This document shows, one piece after another, positions 6,451 to 14,461 of a stretch of DNA of 47,891 nucleotides. Numbering within the stretch: the stretch's first letter is position 1; the number at the start of each line of letters is the position of its first letter. Source of the stretch: Melioribacteraceae bacterium (GTDB taxonomy: Bacteria; Bacteroidota; Ignavibacteria; Ignavibacteriales; Melioribacteraceae); the NCBI GenBank assembly GCA_027030245.1, contig JALVFE010000003.1, positions 1 through 47,891 on the forward strand, in the 5' to 3' direction. The translations under genes were made by a program, and so were the position numbers. A model generated the notes under the pieces. The model ran no database searches. It worked only from the letters and a program-made list of their open reading frames with translations, and was not told where the DNA came from.

Positions 6451-6615
6451 AATTAAGGTATGATTTGTTACAAAAATCATCGGAATTATGGTAGGAAATA
6501 TTACAAAAACCGGGCAAAATAAGGTGGGAAATATTACAAAAAAACGTCAAATTATGGTAGGAAATGTTACAAAATTTCATTAAATTAACATGTGAAATGT
6601 TACAAAATTGTGTTT
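6451..6615. repeat. Five tandem 33-bp repeats before the ATPase gene
   Basis: Units start at 6451, 6484, 6517, 6550 and 6583, each exactly 33 bp. The shared core is GGAAATATTACAAAA (G/T variants) preceded by AATTATGGTA-like sequence, while the last 6-9 bases of each unit vary. There is no spacer between units, so this is not a CRISPR array. The 33-bp period is close to three helical turns, which would put the cores on one face of DNA. The array ends 24 bp before the ATPase ATG, so it overlaps the expected promoter and leader. Confidence 0.8.
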
Positions 6616-6639
6616 TTTGCGTTAAAATGTTCATGAAAT

Positions 6640-7989
6640 ATGAATATTAAAAGAAAAGCCGAAGAAATATTAAACGATTGGAGAACTTCACGGAATAGAA
6701 AACCGCTGTTGATCAGAGGTGCTCGGCAAGTCGGTAAAACCACCTTGGTAAGGAATTTTGCGGGTAACTTTGAAACTTATGTAGAACTTAATTTGGAACG
6801 GGAAGCGGATAAAAGAATTTTTGAAAATGATGATGTTGATAAAGTAATCAATGCCGCTTATTTATTAAAAAAAGTTATACCCCGGAAGAATTCAACATTA
6901 TTTTTTATAGATGAAATTCAGGAATATCCTAAAGCAATTAAACTAATACGATATTTTTATGAAGAAAAGCCGGAACTCTATGTGATATCCGCCGGTTCTT
7001 TACTTGAATTTGCTTTAGGCGAAACGCCCGGTTTTCCCGTCGGAAGGATCAACAATTTATATCTTCATCCGTTAAATTTTCAGGAATATCTTGAAGCAGT
7101 TGGAAATTTTAAAGCTTTGGAAGCGTTTCAAACTGTTCCGGTGCCGGAATTTGCCCATTATACTTTACTGGAAATGTTTCATGAATACGCTATTATTGGC
7201 GGGATGCCGGAAATAGTTCGTAATTTCCTCGAAGATAAAAACTTCGCTCTTTTATCCGGTTATTATAAAATGTTGTGGCAATCTTATAAAGATGATGTAG
7301 AAAAATACGCTAAAAATGATTCGGAAAAAAAAATTATAAGGCATGTAATTGAAACTGCACCTTATGAAAAAGACAGAATAAAATTTGAGGGGTTCGGTAA
7401 TTCCCGGTATCGTTCGAGGGAAATAGGTGAAGCATTGCGTTCGCTTGATCTTGCAAGAATTATAAGATTGATATATCCTACGACAAGTTTGAAACCTCCC
7501 ATTATTACGGATTATAAAAAAAGACCACGCTTACAATTTCTGGATACGGGAATGCTAAATCAAATTTTGTTGTGGCAAAAAGAACTGATTTTATTGAAAA
7601 ATCTGGATGATTTTCATAACGGTAAAGTGATTCAACATCTAATCGGTCAGGAATTAATTTCAATAGAAATGGATGCTGATTATAAACCACATTTCTGGGT
7701 CAAGGAAACCAAACAAGGAAATGCGGAAATTGATTTTGTTTATCAATTAAAAGATATGTTAATTCCCATCGAGGTAAAATCCGGTAAGTATGGGAGACTC
7801 AGATCTTTACATCAATACATGGAGCTTGTAGATCACCCTTATGCCGTTCGTATGTATTCCGGAAAATTTGGTGTTGAAAAGCTTAAAACAATCGGTGGGA
7901 AAGATTTTTTGTTGATGAATTTGCCATATTATTTGGGAACAAAAATTCCCGAATACTTGGAATATTTTGTAGAAGATTTCAAACTATAA
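6640..7989 (+). CDS. AAA-type ATPase with DUF4143 C-terminal domain
   Basis: The protein is 449 aa. A Walker A motif GARQVGKTTL lies at about residues 27-36 and a Walker B FFIDEIQEYP at about 88-97, followed by a sensor-type SAGSLLEFAL. The C-terminal half has the DUF4143 pattern with LQFLDTGMLNQIL and a PD-(D/E)xK-like end, E-I-D-F-V..IPIEVKSGKYG. These ATPases are widespread, often mobile or multicopy, and their role is unknown. Toxin-antitoxin-like roles have been suggested. No Shine-Dalgarno is visible. The five 33-bp repeats directly upstream are the likely control region. The gene appears intact. Confidence 0.85.
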   Translation: MNIKRKAEEILNDWRTSRNRKPLLIRGARQVGKTTLVRNFAGNFETYVELNLEREADKRIFENDDVDKVINAAYLLKKVIPRKNSTLFFIDEIQEYPKAIKLIRYFYEEKPELYVISAGSLLEFALGETPGFPVGRINNLYLHPLNFQEYLEAVGNFKALEAFQTVPVPEFAHYTLLEMFHEYAIIGGMPEIVRNFLEDKNFALLSGYYKMLWQSYKDDVEKYAKNDSEKKIIRHVIETAPYEKDRIKFEGFGNSRYRSREIGEALRSLDLARIIRLIYPTTSLKPPIITDYKKRPRLQFLDTGMLNQILLWQKELILLKNLDDFHNGKVIQHLIGQELISIEMDADYKPHFWVKETKQGNAEIDFVYQLKDMLIPIEVKSGKYGRLRSLHQYMELVDHPYAVRMYSGKFGVEKLKTIGGKDFLLMNLPYYLGTKIPEYLEYFVEDFKL

Positions 7990-8126
7990 AACATTTCGTA
8001 AAATATTTTAGTCTTTTCGTTTATTCATTTTTATTACCTTTGTAACCCGAAATTTTTCATGTATTTTTAAATAAACCGGATTATTTGTCTTAAAATAATT
8101 CACAACAAAATAGAAAACGAAGTAAA

Positions 8127-9380
8127 GTGTTAACAAATAGAAATAAAATTGAAGTAATGGCGCCGGTCGGTTCTTACGAGGCGTTAAGCGCGGCAATTAA
8201 AGCCGGAGCAGATTCGGTTTATTTCGGAATCGAACAATTAAATATGCGGGCGCGTTCGTCCATAAATTTTACGCTGGATGATTTACAGCGCATCTCGGAT
8301 ATCTGCAAAGAAAATAACATTAAATCGTACATTACGCTTAACACCGTTATGTACGATCACGATTTACAATTAATGCGTTCGATAGTTGATAAAGCAAAAG
8401 AATGCGGTATTTCGGCGGTTATAGCTTCCGATCATGCGGTAATGAACTATGCGAGAAAAACCGGAGTACCCGTGCACATTTCCACACAAGCAAACGTCAG
8501 CAATATTGAAACGGTTGAGTTTTACTCCGCTTTTGCAGATGTGATGGTTCTTGCAAGGGAATTGAGTTTGATGCAAGTAAAAGCAATTACGAAAGAAATT
8601 AAACGGAGGGGAATTACAGGACCGGGCGGCGGGCTGGTGAGAATTGAAGTTTTTGCCCACGGAGCGCTTTGTATGGCAATTTCCGGTAAGTGTTATTTGA
8701 GTCTGCACAATCATTATTCTTCCGCTAACAGAGGCGCCTGTGCTCAAGATTGTAGAAAGCAATACATTGTAACGGAAAAAGAAGAAGGGACGGAATTATT
8801 AATCGATAACGAATACATAATGAGCGCCAAAGATTTGTGCACCATCGATTTTCTTGATAAAATTGTTGACGCCGGTGTGGAAATAATCAAAATTGAAGGC
8901 AGAGGCAGATCATCCGATTATGTTTACACTACAACAAAATGTTACCGCGAAGCAATTGATGCGATTGCCGGAGGAACTTACACTCCGGAAAAAATATCGG
9001 CATGGAAAGAAGAACTTGCAACCGTTTACAACAGAGGATTCTGGGACGGTTATTATCTCGGCAGAAAAATGGGTGAGTGGAGCGATACTTATGGTTCGAA
9101 AGCCACAAAGAGAAAAGTCTTTATCGGGAAAGGTGTAAATTATTTCAAGAAAATTAAAGTGGCGGAATTCAAACTGGAAACAAAATCTTTGCGCGTCGGC
9201 GATGAAATATTAATTACCGGACCAACAACAGGTGTGATAAAAACCAAAGTTAAAGAATTGCGACTGGAAGACAAACCGGTTGAGCAAGTAAACAAAGGCG
9301 ATAATTTTTCTATGCCTTTGGATGAAATAATCCGACCTTCCGATAAACTTTACCGATTGGAAAAAGCAGTTAATGTTTAA
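8127..9380 (+). CDS. U32-family peptidase-like protein (TrhP/YegQ-type tRNA hydroxylation)
   Basis: The 417-aa protein begins KIEVMAPVGSYEALSAAIKAGADSVYFGI, the usual U32 TIM-barrel start. It has the U32 signature EVFAHGALCMAISGKCYLS with the following RGACAQDCRKQY, giving the cysteine set seen in TrhP/RlhA proteins. Those enzymes hydroxylate tRNA or rRNA rather than cut protein, so the peptidase name is probably historical. The start is GTG at 8127, with an ATG at 8157 as an alternative. The ferredoxin gene overlaps the last 8 bp in another frame, which points to a shared function. Length is near that of E. coli YegQ. Confidence 0.82.
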   Translation: MLTNRNKIEVMAPVGSYEALSAAIKAGADSVYFGIEQLNMRARSSINFTLDDLQRISDICKENNIKSYITLNTVMYDHDLQLMRSIVDKAKECGISAVIASDHAVMNYARKTGVPVHISTQANVSNIETVEFYSAFADVMVLARELSLMQVKAITKEIKRRGITGPGGGLVRIEVFAHGALCMAISGKCYLSLHNHYSSANRGACAQDCRKQYIVTEKEEGTELLIDNEYIMSAKDLCTIDFLDKIVDAGVEIIKIEGRGRSSDYVYTTTKCYREAIDAIAGGTYTPEKISAWKEELATVYNRGFWDGYYLGRKMGEWSDTYGSKATKRKVFIGKGVNYFKKIKVAEFKLETKSLRVGDEILITGPTTGVIKTKVKELRLEDKPVEQVNKGDNFSMPLDEIIRPSDKLYRLEKAVNV

Positions 9381-9600
9381 AATAATTCATTACAGAAAAA
9401 AATGTATAGGTTGCAATGCATGCGTTGAAGTTGCGCCGTTCCGCTGGAGAATGTCGAAAAAAGACGGGAAAAGCGTGCTAATAGAAGGTGAAGAGAAAAA
9501 AGGATTTTATATTACTTGGGTTAGCGATGATGAACTTGAGGAAAATAAAATTGCCGCACAAAACTGCCCTGTTAACATTATACGGATTGAGAAAAAATAA
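9373..9600 (+). CDS. Small single-cluster ferredoxin
   Basis: The 75-aa protein has C11-x2-C14-x2-C17 and a distant C65-P, the four ligands of one [4Fe-4S] cluster. The position after the third Cys that would serve a second cluster is Ala (VEVAP), so it holds only one. It is an electron carrier of about 9 kDa. The ATG overlaps the end of the U32 gene by 8 bp, so the two are translationally coupled. I infer that it supplies electrons to the U32 protein. A general redox role is the alternative. Confidence 0.85.
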   Translation: MFKIIHYRKKCIGCNACVEVAPFRWRMSKKDGKSVLIEGEEKKGFYITWVSDDELEENKIAAQNCPVNIIRIEKK

Positions 9601-10060
9601 TACGGGAATAAATTTCAAATTCCGAATAACAAATTTCAAACGTGAAACGTAAGAGACGTAAAACGTAAGACGGTAGACGGAAGACGTGAGAAGCACACAT
9701 TTTGCGTCCCGAGAATTATTTTTTATTTGCGAATTAGCGGCAATTCGATTGTTCTTTTTAGATCCCGAAACAATCCGCCGACGGTGGACGGGATGACACG
9801 TTCGTAGGCGGACGGGATGACATGTTCCTCTTACCGTCATGCTGAATTTATTTCAGCATCTAATTCAAATTACGCATTCCTTTTAGATCCCGAAACAAGT
9901 TCGGGATGACAGGTTTTATTCTGTGTCATCCTGTCCCGAAAGTTTTCGGGATCAGTATCTGATTTCACTGCTACCACCGTCTACACGGTGGTTGAATCTA
10001 CGTATGTTTATCTTTGTTAAACCGTTAGCTTATTATTTCGATATTCGTTAAATTTGATTT
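9601..10060. repeat. Intergenic island of small dispersed palindromes
   Basis: No gene is supported here. The stretch holds several short hairpins: ATGCTGAA/TTCAGCAT (9839-9859), ATCCCGAA/TTCGGGAT (9887-9907), CCCGAAA/TTTCGGG (about 9934-9951) and ACCACCGT/ACGGTGGT (9973-9992). Upstream is a run of ACGTAA-like short repeats (about 9640-9690). The same elements return at 42.6-43.0 kb, the ACCACCGT element in the opposite orientation. They look like small multicopy intergenic repeats. Confidence 0.65.
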
Positions 10061-10090
10061 CCCTATGAATCAGAGTTATCGGAGAAAAAT

Positions 10091-10894
10091 TTGATTAATT
10101 GGAATGTTAGTCCGGAAATTTTTTCAATCGGACCAATAACCATCCGGTGGTACGGACTCCTTTTTGCATCCGCATTTTTGGTCGGCTTTCAGATAATGAC
10201 TAAAATTTTCAAAAACGAAAAGAAAAATCTGGACGACTTAAACGATCTGGTTTGGTACATGATTTTAGGCACGGTTATCGGTGCAAGATTGGGCCATTGT
10301 TTGTTTTACAATCCTTCCTACTATCTTTCCCATCCGCTTGAGATTCTTCAAGTTTGGAAAGGCGGACTGGCAAGTCACGGAGCGGCAATCGGTATTTTAA
10401 TCGCAATTTATCTTTATTCAAAAAAGAAAAAAGACCAACCGTTTCTTTGGGTGATGGATAGGGTTGTTATAACAGTTGCTTTGGGTGGCTCGTTTATCAG
10501 ACTCGGCAATTTGTTTAACTCGGAGATTATCGGAAAACCGACGGATTTACCATGGGGATTTAAATTTGTTAGGGCGCATGTTGCCGATCCCTTAACTCCG
10601 CGTCATCCCGCACAGCTTTATGAATCGATTGCATATCTAATTACGTTTTTTGTGCTTTATAAAATTTATAACTCAAAAAAAGGTAAAATTCCCCAAGGTT
10701 ATTTATTCGGATTATTTTTAATCATTGTATTCGGGTTTAGATTTCTGGTTGAATTTATTAAGGAAAATCAAACTTATTTTGAAGAAGGAATGCTTCTGAA
10801 CATGGGGCAAATTCTTAGTATTCCGCTAATAATTCTTGGGATATATTTATTTCTTAAAAGTAAAAAAGAAACTGTACGGAAAGGTAAAAAATGA
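10091..10894 (+). CDS. lgt: Prolipoprotein diacylglyceryl transferase
   Basis: The 267-aa polytopic membrane protein attaches diacylglycerol to the lipobox cysteine of prolipoproteins. Lgt hallmarks are present: PITIRWYGLLF at the first membrane segment, TVIGARLGHCLFYNP, GGLASHGAAIG with the essential His, and a signature region RLGNLFNSEIIGKPT followed by RHPAQLYE. The start is TTG at 10091. It gives the usual short N-terminus, and no in-frame ATG is close. The next gene encodes a lipoprotein and overlaps by 4 bp (ATGA), so an enzyme and a likely substrate are cotranscribed. Confidence 0.95.
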   Translation: MINWNVSPEIFSIGPITIRWYGLLFASAFLVGFQIMTKIFKNEKKNLDDLNDLVWYMILGTVIGARLGHCLFYNPSYYLSHPLEILQVWKGGLASHGAAIGILIAIYLYSKKKKDQPFLWVMDRVVITVALGGSFIRLGNLFNSEIIGKPTDLPWGFKFVRAHVADPLTPRHPAQLYESIAYLITFFVLYKIYNSKKGKIPQGYLFGLFLIIVFGFRFLVEFIKENQTYFEEGMLLNMGQILSIPLIILGIYLFLKSKKETVRKGKK

Positions 10895-12057
10895 GAAAAA
10901 TAATAATAACCGGCTTGGTTTTAGCATTAACATTAATAATTAATTCGTGTTCCGGTAAAAAGGAGCAATCTTCCTATAAACCCGAACTTGACTCTTTAAG
11001 GTTTACCGGCGAAGTTCATCTCCGCAACATAAAACAATTAACTTTCGGCGGGAATAATGCCGAAGCGTATTGGAGCTTTGATAACAAGCAATTGATTTTT
11101 CAAAGTGACTGGGAAAAAATCAATCCGCAGGGTTGCGACCAGATTTTTATAATGAATGCCGACGGTTCGCTCTTACCCGAAGGGGAACGATACCGTCTGG
11201 TTTCAACCGGCAAAGGAAGAACAACCTGTTCTTATTTTTTGAAAAATCAAAAGAAAATTATTTATGCATCGACTCATGCAGCGGGTCCGGAATGCCCGGA
11301 AGCCCCTATGTTTGTTAACGGAAAATATGTTTGGAAAATTTTTCCCACTTACGATATTTATATTGCTAACACCGACGGCTCAGACCCTGAGGTTTTAATC
11401 GGTGGCGGAGGTTATGATGCCGAAGCAACGGTTTCCCCCGATGGAAAATACATTATTTTTACTTCAACACGTTCCGGTGATTTGGAATTATGGCGATATG
11501 AAATCGAAACAGGGGAATATTTACAACTTACATCGGAATTAGGTTATGACGGTGGTGCTTTTTTCTCAAATGATTCGAAAAAAATTGTTTGGCGTGCCAG
11601 TCGCCCCAAAGGCGAAGCCGCTGCACAGTATAAAGAACTTTTAGCGCAAGATTTGGTTGAACCGAAAGCCTTAAATATTTTTGTTGCAGATATAGACGGG
11701 AAAAATGTAAAACAAGTTACTGATTTACCCGGAGCCAATTGGGCACCGTTTTTCACCCCGGGCGATAAGAAAATTATTTTTTCTTCTAACCATCATTCTT
11801 TGAAAGAAGGCGGACGTTTATTTGATTTGTTTATGGTAAATTTGGATGGCACCGGACTCGAACAAATTACACATAGCGGAACATTCGATGCTTTCCCGAT
11901 GTTTTCATTCGACGGGAAAAAATTAGCTTTTGCTTCAAACAGAAGAGCCGACCGTAAGGATAGCAGAGCAACGAATATTTTTGTGGCGGATTGGATTGAA
12001 AATCCCGAAGAAGTGGATTTGAATTTCAAGACTTTGCAAACCGGAAGTAAAGAGTAA
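10891..12057 (+). CDS. TolB-like beta-propeller (PD40) lipoprotein
   Basis: The 388-aa protein starts with a lipoprotein signal peptide ending in a lipobox (IINSC at about residue 20). The rest is a series of WD40-like PD40 repeats with recurring D-G-K..IIFTS.R-type strands (for example SPDGKYIIFTSTRSGDLELW, and FSFDGKKLAFASNRR near the end). Such propellers bind proteins or glycans at the envelope. It overlaps lgt by 4 bp and is followed without a gap by the next gene. It is not TolB itself, as there is no TolB N-terminal domain. Function is unknown. Confidence 0.8.
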   Translation: MRKIIITGLVLALTLIINSCSGKKEQSSYKPELDSLRFTGEVHLRNIKQLTFGGNNAEAYWSFDNKQLIFQSDWEKINPQGCDQIFIMNADGSLLPEGERYRLVSTGKGRTTCSYFLKNQKKIIYASTHAAGPECPEAPMFVNGKYVWKIFPTYDIYIANTDGSDPEVLIGGGGYDAEATVSPDGKYIIFTSTRSGDLELWRYEIETGEYLQLTSELGYDGGAFFSNDSKKIVWRASRPKGEAAAQYKELLAQDLVEPKALNIFVADIDGKNVKQVTDLPGANWAPFFTPGDKKIIFSSNHHSLKEGGRLFDLFMVNLDGTGLEQITHSGTFDAFPMFSFDGKKLAFASNRRADRKDSRATNIFVADWIENPEEVDLNFKTLQTGSKE

Positions 12058-12483
12058 ATGGACGTAAAAGAATTTAAGAACAAATGGATAGGAAGAATTT
12101 CCAGTGAATTGAAAGATTTTCCGGATGAGTTCTTAAATTCTATTGAAACGAAAGAAATGGCTTTACCCGGAACTTTGTTAATGCCCGGCGCCGAGTTGTT
12201 CGGGCATTTTGAAATTTTAGATGCCGATTCGAATTTGTTTGTTCAGACTGAAAGCAAAGCGAAGATGAAATACATTTTGTACGCCAACAGAAACAAATCC
12301 CGCAAAATACATGTTCCTGTTTTGGAAAAAGAACTTGAAGAAGTTGTTAGACGTTATGAAAAACATTTGTACGGATTTTTGAAAGAAATGAAAAAAGATT
12401 ACGAAAACAACTTCCGATCGTTAAAAAAATTCAATGAAGTTTCCACGGCAATTTTTAATTCGTTAAACTTACACCTTTTTTAA
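12058..12483 (+). CDS. Conserved-looking small protein of unknown function
   Basis: The ATG directly follows the propeller stop codon. The 141-aa product is charged and soluble. It has a central segment ELFGHFEILDADSNLFVQ that could be a beta sandwich and a helical C-terminus rich in Lys and Glu. I recognise no motif. Its tight placement between the lipoprotein gene and the methyltransferase gene (6-bp gap) suggests it belongs to one operon running from lgt to 13926. Confidence 0.6.
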   Translation: MDVKEFKNKWIGRISSELKDFPDEFLNSIETKEMALPGTLLMPGAELFGHFEILDADSNLFVQTESKAKMKYILYANRNKSRKIHVPVLEKELEEVVRRYEKHLYGFLKEMKKDYENNFRSLKKFNEVSTAIFNSLNLHLF

Positions 12484-12489
12484 CCTGCG

Positions 12490-13926
12490 TTGGCTGCTCT
12501 AAGTGAAAAAATATCGAACTATATCCTAAAGAATTTCGGGGAAGATTATCTTCGGAATTATTTGGAATTTATCGATAGTGATATAACAACATATCTCAGA
12601 GTTGCCGGAAATGTTGATCATACAAAATTGATTGAAGATTTGGATAAGTACGGAATTAAACTTGAACCGCACGGAAGAATTCCGTATGCATATGAGGTTA
12701 AATCGGGTAAGGATAAAGTGGGGAAAACAATAGAGTTTACGATAGGGAAATATTACATCCAGAGCTTGTCTTCCATGATTCCGCCTTTGGTATTAAATCC
12801 TTCGCCAAATGACAAAGTACTCGATTTAAGCGCTGCGCCCGGTTCCAAAACCACACAACTTTCACAAATTATGAAAAACAGCGGAACGTTAATAGCAAAC
12901 GATCCGAACTTAAACCGAGTAAAAGCCCTGGCGCATAACATAGATAAAATGAATTGCGCAAACGTTGGAATATTAAAAATCAAGGGGGAACTGCTAAGCA
13001 AATATTCCGATGAATATTTCGATAAAGCCCTTGTGGATGCGCCGTGCAGCGCTTTGGGCATATTGCAAAAAAAGGGGGAAGTAAGCGGATGGTGGAACGA
13101 GAAACAAGTGGAAAAAATAGCATATCTTCAAATTAAACTTTTGGTAAGCGCAATTAAAACATTAAAAGTAGGCGGCGAGATTGTTTATTCCACTTGTACG
13201 CTGACTTTGGAAGAAAACGAATTGGTTATAAATACGATTCTGAAAAAATATCCTGTTGAGTTGGTGGAAATTTCACTTCCTGTTAAATCCACGGAAGGAT
13301 TTACGAATTACAAAGGTACGGCATTAAATCCGGAACTTTCCAAAACGAGAAGAATTATTCCGTGGGAAATTAATTCCGAAGGTTTTTTTGTGGCAAAGTT
13401 GAGAAAAACCGGAGCCACGGAACCGAAAGAAAAGTTTGAGTTGCCCCGGAGAGATTTGGAGTTACTTAATTTTGAAAACAAAAGAATTAAACGGTATCTT
13501 GAAAGTATTGCTGATTATTTCGGAATAAAGCATGAAGTTCTTGAGAGTTATAAATATCTTATAAAGAACAGAGACATTTTTATCGTAAGCGGAGATTTCG
13601 ATTCACCGCTGTTGAATTTGATGATCAGAACCGGTATTCCTTTTGCAACAATCGATAAAAGGGGTTTTGCTCAACTGCATTCACACGGTGCGCAATTATT
13701 AGGAAAGAACCTTCAAAGAAATATTCTTGAAATTTCCGGAGCCGGACAACTTAAAAATTACTTTGCCGGAAGTACGTTCCCCATTGGAATTAATGAAGCC
13801 GGTCTTAAAGCGATAAAATTTAATGACTATATTTTGGGAGTGGGTACGGTTTACGAAGGTAAATTGAAAAGCCGTTTTCCCCGCTCAAAGCGAACTCATG
13901 ATATAATAATTCCTTCTTCCCTTTAA
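12490..13926 (+). CDS. RsmF/NOP2-type m5C RNA methyltransferase
   Basis: The 478-aa protein has all the key motifs of SAM-dependent RNA cytosine-5 methyltransferases: DLSAAPGSKTTQ (motif I, about 112-123), DAPCSALG (motif IV, 183-190) and STCTL with the catalytic Cys (about 234-238). The region after about residue 380 looks like the PUA-type RNA-binding domain of RsmF/YebU. The expected target is a cytosine in 16S rRNA. The start is TTG at 12490 and the N-terminal residues fit the family. The gene converges with and overlaps the next minus-strand gene by 4 bp. Confidence 0.85.
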   Translation: MAALSEKISNYILKNFGEDYLRNYLEFIDSDITTYLRVAGNVDHTKLIEDLDKYGIKLEPHGRIPYAYEVKSGKDKVGKTIEFTIGKYYIQSLSSMIPPLVLNPSPNDKVLDLSAAPGSKTTQLSQIMKNSGTLIANDPNLNRVKALAHNIDKMNCANVGILKIKGELLSKYSDEYFDKALVDAPCSALGILQKKGEVSGWWNEKQVEKIAYLQIKLLVSAIKTLKVGGEIVYSTCTLTLEENELVINTILKKYPVELVEISLPVKSTEGFTNYKGTALNPELSKTRRIIPWEINSEGFFVAKLRKTGATEPKEKFELPRRDLELLNFENKRIKRYLESIADYFGIKHEVLESYKYLIKNRDIFIVSGDFDSPLLNLMIRTGIPFATIDKRGFAQLHSHGAQLLGKNLQRNILEISGAGQLKNYFAGSTFPIGINEAGLKAIKFNDYILGVGTVYEGKLKSRFPRSKRTHDIIIPSSL

Positions 13927-14294
13927 TTGTTAACGTGTGCATTGTTTGCAACCATATTTCTCAAATAATCCAATAAAGGATTAATCAACCGTTCGCATCG
14001 CTTTTTATCGTACGAATTGAATTCTTCCTTGCCGAAAACCTGAGACAAAGACTTTATGGCTTTTGTGATAATATCAACAATATTATTTTCTTTAATTAAT
14101 AGCTCTAACGGTAAAAATGCAACCATATCGAATGCCGCAATTTCAGCAAGCTCAAGTAATTCTTTATAACTTAATCTGAATAAGTCGGCATTTTCCGGCA
14201 TCGTTCCGTTTCTTTTCCGGAACTCAAGTTCATACTTCATCCTCTCCGTTAATAATATTAACGCCGTTGTTTGTGGAATTCTTAAATTAATCAT
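13923..14294 (-). CDS. Small helical protein of unknown function
   Basis: The 123-aa product is predicted mostly alpha-helical (LSYKELLELAEIAAFDMVAFLPLELLIKE, given in part). It has no signal peptide and no motif I recognise. Its last codons overlap the methyltransferase end by 4 bp on the opposite strand. Upstream on its own strand are a GGTGATGAGAAA stretch and the 167-bp region shared with the histidine kinase. It could be a divergently expressed partner of the kinase, but nothing in the sequence shows that. Confidence 0.5.
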   Translation of the reverse strand: MINLRIPQTTALILLTERMKYELEFRKRNGTMPENADLFRLSYKELLELAEIAAFDMVAFLPLELLIKENNIVDIITKAIKSLSQVFGKEEFNSYDKKRCERLINPLLDYLRNMVANNAHVNN

Positions 14295-14461
14295 TTTCTC
14301 ATCACCTCATTTTCGCCCCTTGGGCTTTCCTTTTGTTTTACAACATTGAAATGCGATTTTGTTCCATATTAAAAGCTTAACAAATATTATTTTTTACTAG
14401 ATTGTTGAATGTGTGATAAATTTCAATATATTTATGTTTCAATAATATCTGAACTCACGAA

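Noticed and set aside
6451-6615. CRISPR array.
   Set aside because: The units abut one another with no unique spacers of constant length, and no cas genes are present.
6419-6634. Minus-strand ORF with 11-residue repeats (FCNIS-type).
   Set aside because: It is explained by the 33-bp DNA repeats, since a period divisible by three keeps frames open. It has no ribosome site and an odd composition. Kept only as a remark in the repeat finding.
8127-9380. U32 gene as a true collagenase-type protease.
   Set aside because: The cysteine pattern and the ferredoxin neighbour fit RNA hydroxylation proteins better, and no protease evidence is visible.
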